Assembly (NCBI GenBank): GCA_036397975.1
Contig: DASWHW010000071.1
Location: 1 to 8,672, forward strand
Direction: 5' to 3'
Length of the DNA: 8,672 nucleotides
Source of the DNA: SZUA-287 sp036397975
GTDB taxonomy: Bacteria > Bacteroidota > Ignavibacteria > UBA10030 > UBA6906
Position 1 is the stretch's first letter. Each line of letters starts with the position of its first letter. Of the stretch, positions 6,015-8,672 are shown piece after piece. The notes under the pieces are model-generated. The model was not told the DNA's origin. It saw only the letters and a program-made list of their open reading frames with translations, and ran no database searches. The translations under genes were made by a program, and so were the position numbers.

Positions 6015-7781
6015 TTATTCTCCGCACCAGTCAAGGAACGCCTGCACGCCATCGACAATCCGGTCGGCAATATCCCGACGAAACTCTTCGTTCAGTAATT
6101 TCATCTCATCCTCGGGGTTCGAGACGAACGCCGTCTCGACAAGAACATTGGGAAGTTCAGTCACTGAGTTCAAAGAAAAATTGAAGTTCCCGACGTTTCC
6201 AAACATCGTCAGATCTGATTTCACCACCTCGTCCAAAATGAAATGGGAAAGGGGCTTATAGCAGATATACTTGTAGAATGTGCTGACGCCTTTCACGCTG
6301 AGAGGGTCCGTCATAAATCCGATGGAGTTCGCATGAATGCTAATAAGCAGATCGGCGTTGAGAGGAAGGATGCGGCGAATCCGGTCTGAGTTGAAACTGC
6401 TCTCGTCGTTTGTACGGGTCATGATCACCGAAGCCCCTTTTTTCTCGAGAAGGGTCTTTAGATGAGTGGCGATCGCAAGCGTCAAATCTTTCTCCATAAC
6501 TCCTGTCGCTCCGATTGCGCCTTTGTTTGTACCGCCATGACCCGCATCCACCACGATTGACAGGCCGTCGAGATCAAGCTTCTCCGGTTGACGTTTCACT
6601 TTCACGATAAGAGTGTTGTCGCGATACGACAATCCATAACCCCACACTTGTTTATGCCGCAACTCGATGGTCAGTCGGAAGAGATTTTTTTCCACCTGCG
6701 TGTAATACACATTCGTTATTTCCGTTGCAGTCATCTCGTCGGTAATCCAGTTGGTGTTCGACACGGCTCCAAATATATCGATGTTGATTCTTGTCGGGTC
6801 TGAGTCGGTGGTTGTAGCGAACGGCAGTTTGTCATCAAGGGAAATGGCGACGTAATCAAATTTACTCTCTCCATAGATTCGCATGCTGCCGGTCAGTGAG
6901 AAGGGTGGATAGGCCCCTTGTGGCTGAAGATCGACCATATCGTCCGGAATCCACGCCTCCTGGTTTTCCGTGAGAGCAACGCGATACTGCCCTTCGGCCT
7001 TGCCCGTTATCGCCAGGCGAACTCCGGAGTCGATGAAGGAAAGTTTTGCGCCGCCAAGCCGATCCTTCCCGAGTCCGGCGTTCAAGAACGGTCTGTCTCC
7101 TTTCACCACTCCAACGAGGGGCACCTTGTTTGAAATGAATGAAACACGCACAGGGGAAATTTTCGACACGACGCGACCGCTGCTATCTTGCAGCTTGAAC
7201 TGTATCAGTTGGTTCGCAAGCGTGTCAGTTGTTTTTACTCGGTAGATACCTCGATAGACTCCGAGGAGGCCGCCGGTTTCCACACCCCGCCGTTCCGACA
7301 TCTGTAGTCCATTCATGAAGGTAGCCGTTTTGCCGGGAGTCGCTTTCATTTGCACCGTCAGCACGTCTCCTTCCTTCAACCACAGGTCGGTCGAAGGCTC
7401 CATCATGATGTCCTCGATCATCAATGTGTCGGCTCGGGTTGACGCAACTGGAGGAGTCCGAGTAATCTGAAACGAGCGCATTGCTTTTTGGCCATCAGGT
7501 GCCACTGCAACAATGAGAAGGCTGTTCTGCCCCTCCCTAAGATCGAGCAGACCGACAAAAGCCCCCGACTCATACACTTTGAATGCCGCCCCGTTGACAG
7601 TCACCTTGTTGCCGGGATTGGTACTGGCAGAAAGTCTATAGCGAGGTGCATCTGTTACGGTCGTGTCCTGTTCAGGAACAACCAACCGAATGAAAGGCTT
7701 GTCCAGGATCTGCGCAGAGAGTTGAAAGGCGGGTGAGAAAAGAAGAAGTGTGGCAAAGAAAGGGAGGACAATTTTTCGCAT
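6015..7781 (-). CDS. Secreted zinc N-acetylmuramoyl-L-alanine amidase (Amidase_3) with SH3-like and AMIN-like regions
   Basis: The protein has 588 residues from ATG 7781. A signal peptide (RK, hydrophobic core, then QLSA) probably ends after Ala23. Residues about 30-110 look like a beta-sandwich (Ig-like) module. A second beta-rich stretch spans 125-215. An SH3-like domain follows at about 222-287, with a conserved-looking LGKDRLGG and a closing EAWIPDDMV. An AMIN-like beta region runs from about 296 to 396. The C-terminal Amidase_3 domain (about 405-588) has the full metal set: His415 in DAGHGG, Glu430 in MEKDL and His483 in SIHAN, with catalytic Glu549 in LVETAFVSNPED. The enzyme cuts the bond between MurNAc and L-Ala, freeing stem peptides from glycan in the periplasm. 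Classic AmiC is shorter; the extra N-terminal domains probably direct wall or partner binding. The ATG is chosen over TTG 7784 because AGGAA stands four bases upstream. It lies between the kinase and permease genes, probably in one operon. Confidence 0.92.
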   Translation of the reverse strand: MRKIVLPFFATLLLFSPAFQLSAQILDKPFIRLVVPEQDTTVTDAPRYRLSASTNPGNKVTVNGAAFKVYESGAFVGLLDLREGQNSLLIVAVAPDGQKAMRSFQITRTPPVASTRADTLMIEDIMMEPSTDLWLKEGDVLTVQMKATPGKTATFMNGLQMSERRGVETGGLLGVYRGIYRVKTTDTLANQLIQFKLQDSSGRVVSKISPVRVSFISNKVPLVGVVKGDRPFLNAGLGKDRLGGAKLSFIDSGVRLAITGKAEGQYRVALTENQEAWIPDDMVDLQPQGAYPPFSLTGSMRIYGESKFDYVAISLDDKLPFATTTDSDPTRINIDIFGAVSNTNWITDEMTATEITNVYYTQVEKNLFRLTIELRHKQVWGYGLSYRDNTLIVKVKRQPEKLDLDGLSIVVDAGHGGTNKGAIGATGVMEKDLTLAIATHLKTLLEKKGASVIMTRTNDESSFNSDRIRRILPLNADLLISIHANSIGFMTDPLSVKGVSTFYKYICYKPLSHFILDEVVKSDLTMFGNVGNFNFSLNSVTELPNVLVETAFVSNPEDEMKLLNEEFRRDIADRIVDGVQAFLDWCGE

Positions 7782-7785
7782 CAAA

Positions 7786-7790
7786 TTCCT
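7786..7790 (-). promoter_or_regulatory. Ribosome binding site for the amidase gene
   Basis: On the minus strand AGGAA (7790 down to 7786) is followed by TTTG and then the ATG at 7781-7779. The TTG at 7784 would be only one base from the site, so ATG 7781 is the likely start. Confidence 0.5.
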
Positions 7791-7813
7791 GGGATTGATC
7801 AGACCTGCTCTTA

Positions 7814-8672
7814 TTAGAGGCGTTGGATCGCCATTAGCACGGCGCCATGCGCGGGCGATTGTTTCGGAGTAATGATCTCGATCTGTGGCAATGATCGAAT
7901 TATTTTCATACGCACAGCATCGGCATAGATGGAGCCACTCTGCATCAAGCCGCCAAAAAGCACAGCCTGGACTTTTCCAGCAACCGCCATTTGCTTCACA
8001 AGTGTATCGACCTGTTCTACAAGAAGGGTCGCGGCTTTGTCGAGAATTTTTTGGGAAACAAGGTCGTTATGCTCTGCCGCGTGCATCACCAACGGCGCCA
8101 ACGAGGGAATATCAAACCCGTCGCGATATACCGCTTCGATAATATCATCGCGGGAGTTCCATTTGAACTTCTTTGCAAAAGTGTTCTTCAATGATCCTGC
8201 ATAACCGCGATTGTCCATATCGTGGGTGACAGCCGTAAGCGCTTCACGGCCAATGTAGTAGCCGCTTCCCTCATCGCCCAAAACTCTTCCCCATCCGCCA
8301 ACACGAAGGATTTCGCCACGGCTCGTTTTTCCAAACACGATGGAGCCGGTACCGGCAATGATCACAATGCCTTCCCCTCCATTGAAGGCGCCTTCCAGCG
8401 CAACGCGCGCATCGGTTTCGATGGCGATGGAAAGCGGACCTTCGCCATGATGCGCAAGTCGGGCGTTCACCTCTTCCACCATGCGGTCTGCATCTTCTTT
8501 CCGCCCCACTCCCGCCAGTCCAAGAGCTACAGACGATAGCTCGCCAACCTTGCATCGCGCATTCTCACAGCAACGGATAATAAGAAGCGAGAGCGCATCA
8601 GATGCCGCTTCAAAACCGACGACGTTAGGATTGCTTCCACCGACCTCGTAGGTCCCAAGGATTACCCCTTGA
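7814..8672 (-). CDS. BadF/BadG/BcrA/BcrD-family amino-sugar kinase (MurK/NagK-like), N-terminus cut by window end
   Basis: The frame is open from the right edge to a TAA at 7816-7814, giving 285 visible residues; about 20 N-terminal residues, including the expected D-G-G-G-T-K phosphate-1 loop, lie outside. Visible features (counted from the edge) are GGSNPNVVGFEAA (11-23), LGLAGVGR (50-57), a TDARVAL segment (about 86-92) whose Asp is the likely catalytic base, IIAGTGSIVFG (104-114), GGWGRVLGDEGSGYYIG (125-141) and a C-terminal LFGGLMQSG plus SPAHGAVLMA (adenosine side). This is the ASKHA fold of GlcNAc kinases and of Clostridium MurK, which phosphorylates MurNAc and GlcNAc. Sequence alone does not separate GlcNAc, MurNAc or glucosamine as substrate; the neighbours favour wall sugars. 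It would act in the cytoplasm downstream of the permease. It is the most upstream visible gene of the minus-strand unit, and 32 bases separate its stop from the amidase ATG. Reading the product from the GTG at 8509 would wrongly remove the sugar-binding N-terminal part. Confidence 0.85.
   Translation of the reverse strand, partial: QGVILGTYEVGGSNPNVVGFEAASDALSLLIIRCCENARCKVGELSSVALGLAGVGRKEDADRMVEEVNARLAHHGEGPLSIAIETDARVALEGAFNGGEGIVIIAGTGSIVFGKTSRGEILRVGGWGRVLGDEGSGYYIGREALTAVTHDMDNRGYAGSLKNTFAKKFKWNSRDDIIEAVYRDGFDIPSLAPLVMHAAEHNDLVSQKILDKAATLLVEQVDTLVKQMAVAGKVQAVLFGGLMQSGSIYADAVRMKIIRSLPQIEIITPKQSPAHGAVLMAIQRL

Noticed and set aside
5567..6184. Plus-strand open frame of 205 codons opposite the permease/amidase junction
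   Set aside because: It spans two well-supported minus-strand genes and their intergenic gap, and its composition (Arg, His, Ser, Pro) is typical of an antisense shadow.

Overview
The window is bacterial and gene-dense. It falls into a decayed, AT-richer left end (about 1-1,870) and a right part (about 1,870-8,672) that reads as a peptidoglycan turnover and salvage locus. Protein style points to the Bacteroidota/Chlorobi/Ignavibacteriota side of the FCB group: an AmpG-like carrier of the type common there, a signal-peptide amidase with SH3-like and AMIN-like regions, a NamZ-family hydrolase and TolB/PD40 lipoproteins. This placement is inference from family resemblance, not from a marker gene.

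Left end: 2-196 is the C-terminus of a serine hydrolase of the beta-lactamase/PBP4-like family. It is followed by a complete six-bladed PD40 (TolB-type) putative lipoprotein at 270-1247, whose sampled GC (about 38%) is well below that of the genes to its right (about 56%). The next 620 bases (1248-1867) hold no intact gene. They contain a small hairpin and a remnant resembling the C-terminus of a SigJ-type (DUF6596-like) sigma factor, which runs in frame into the next real gene and creates a misleading long reading frame.

Right part, plus strand: namZ (DUF1343/GH171 exo-N-acetylmuramidase, 1868-3103) is followed after 5 bases by an FHA domain - membrane helix - lytic transglycosylase fusion (3109-4593). 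This gene would place a phosphothreonine reader in the cytoplasm and a wall-cutting domain in the periplasm.

Right part, minus strand and convergent: a BadF/BcrA-type sugar kinase (cut by the window end, 8672-7814), a secreted zinc N-acetylmuramoyl-L-alanine amidase (7781-6015) and an AmpG-like 12-helix MFS permease (5992-4691). The genes are spaced by 32 and 22 bases, so one transcript is likely.

Together the two units can be read as a salvage route: transglycosylase and amidase open the glycan and strip peptides, NamZ releases MurNAc from chain ends, the permease brings sugars or muropeptides inside, and the kinase phosphorylates the amino sugar. The step from MurNAc-6-phosphate to GlcNAc-6-phosphate (MurQ etherase) is not in the window. 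No tRNA, rRNA, CRISPR array, insertion sequence or integrase was seen.
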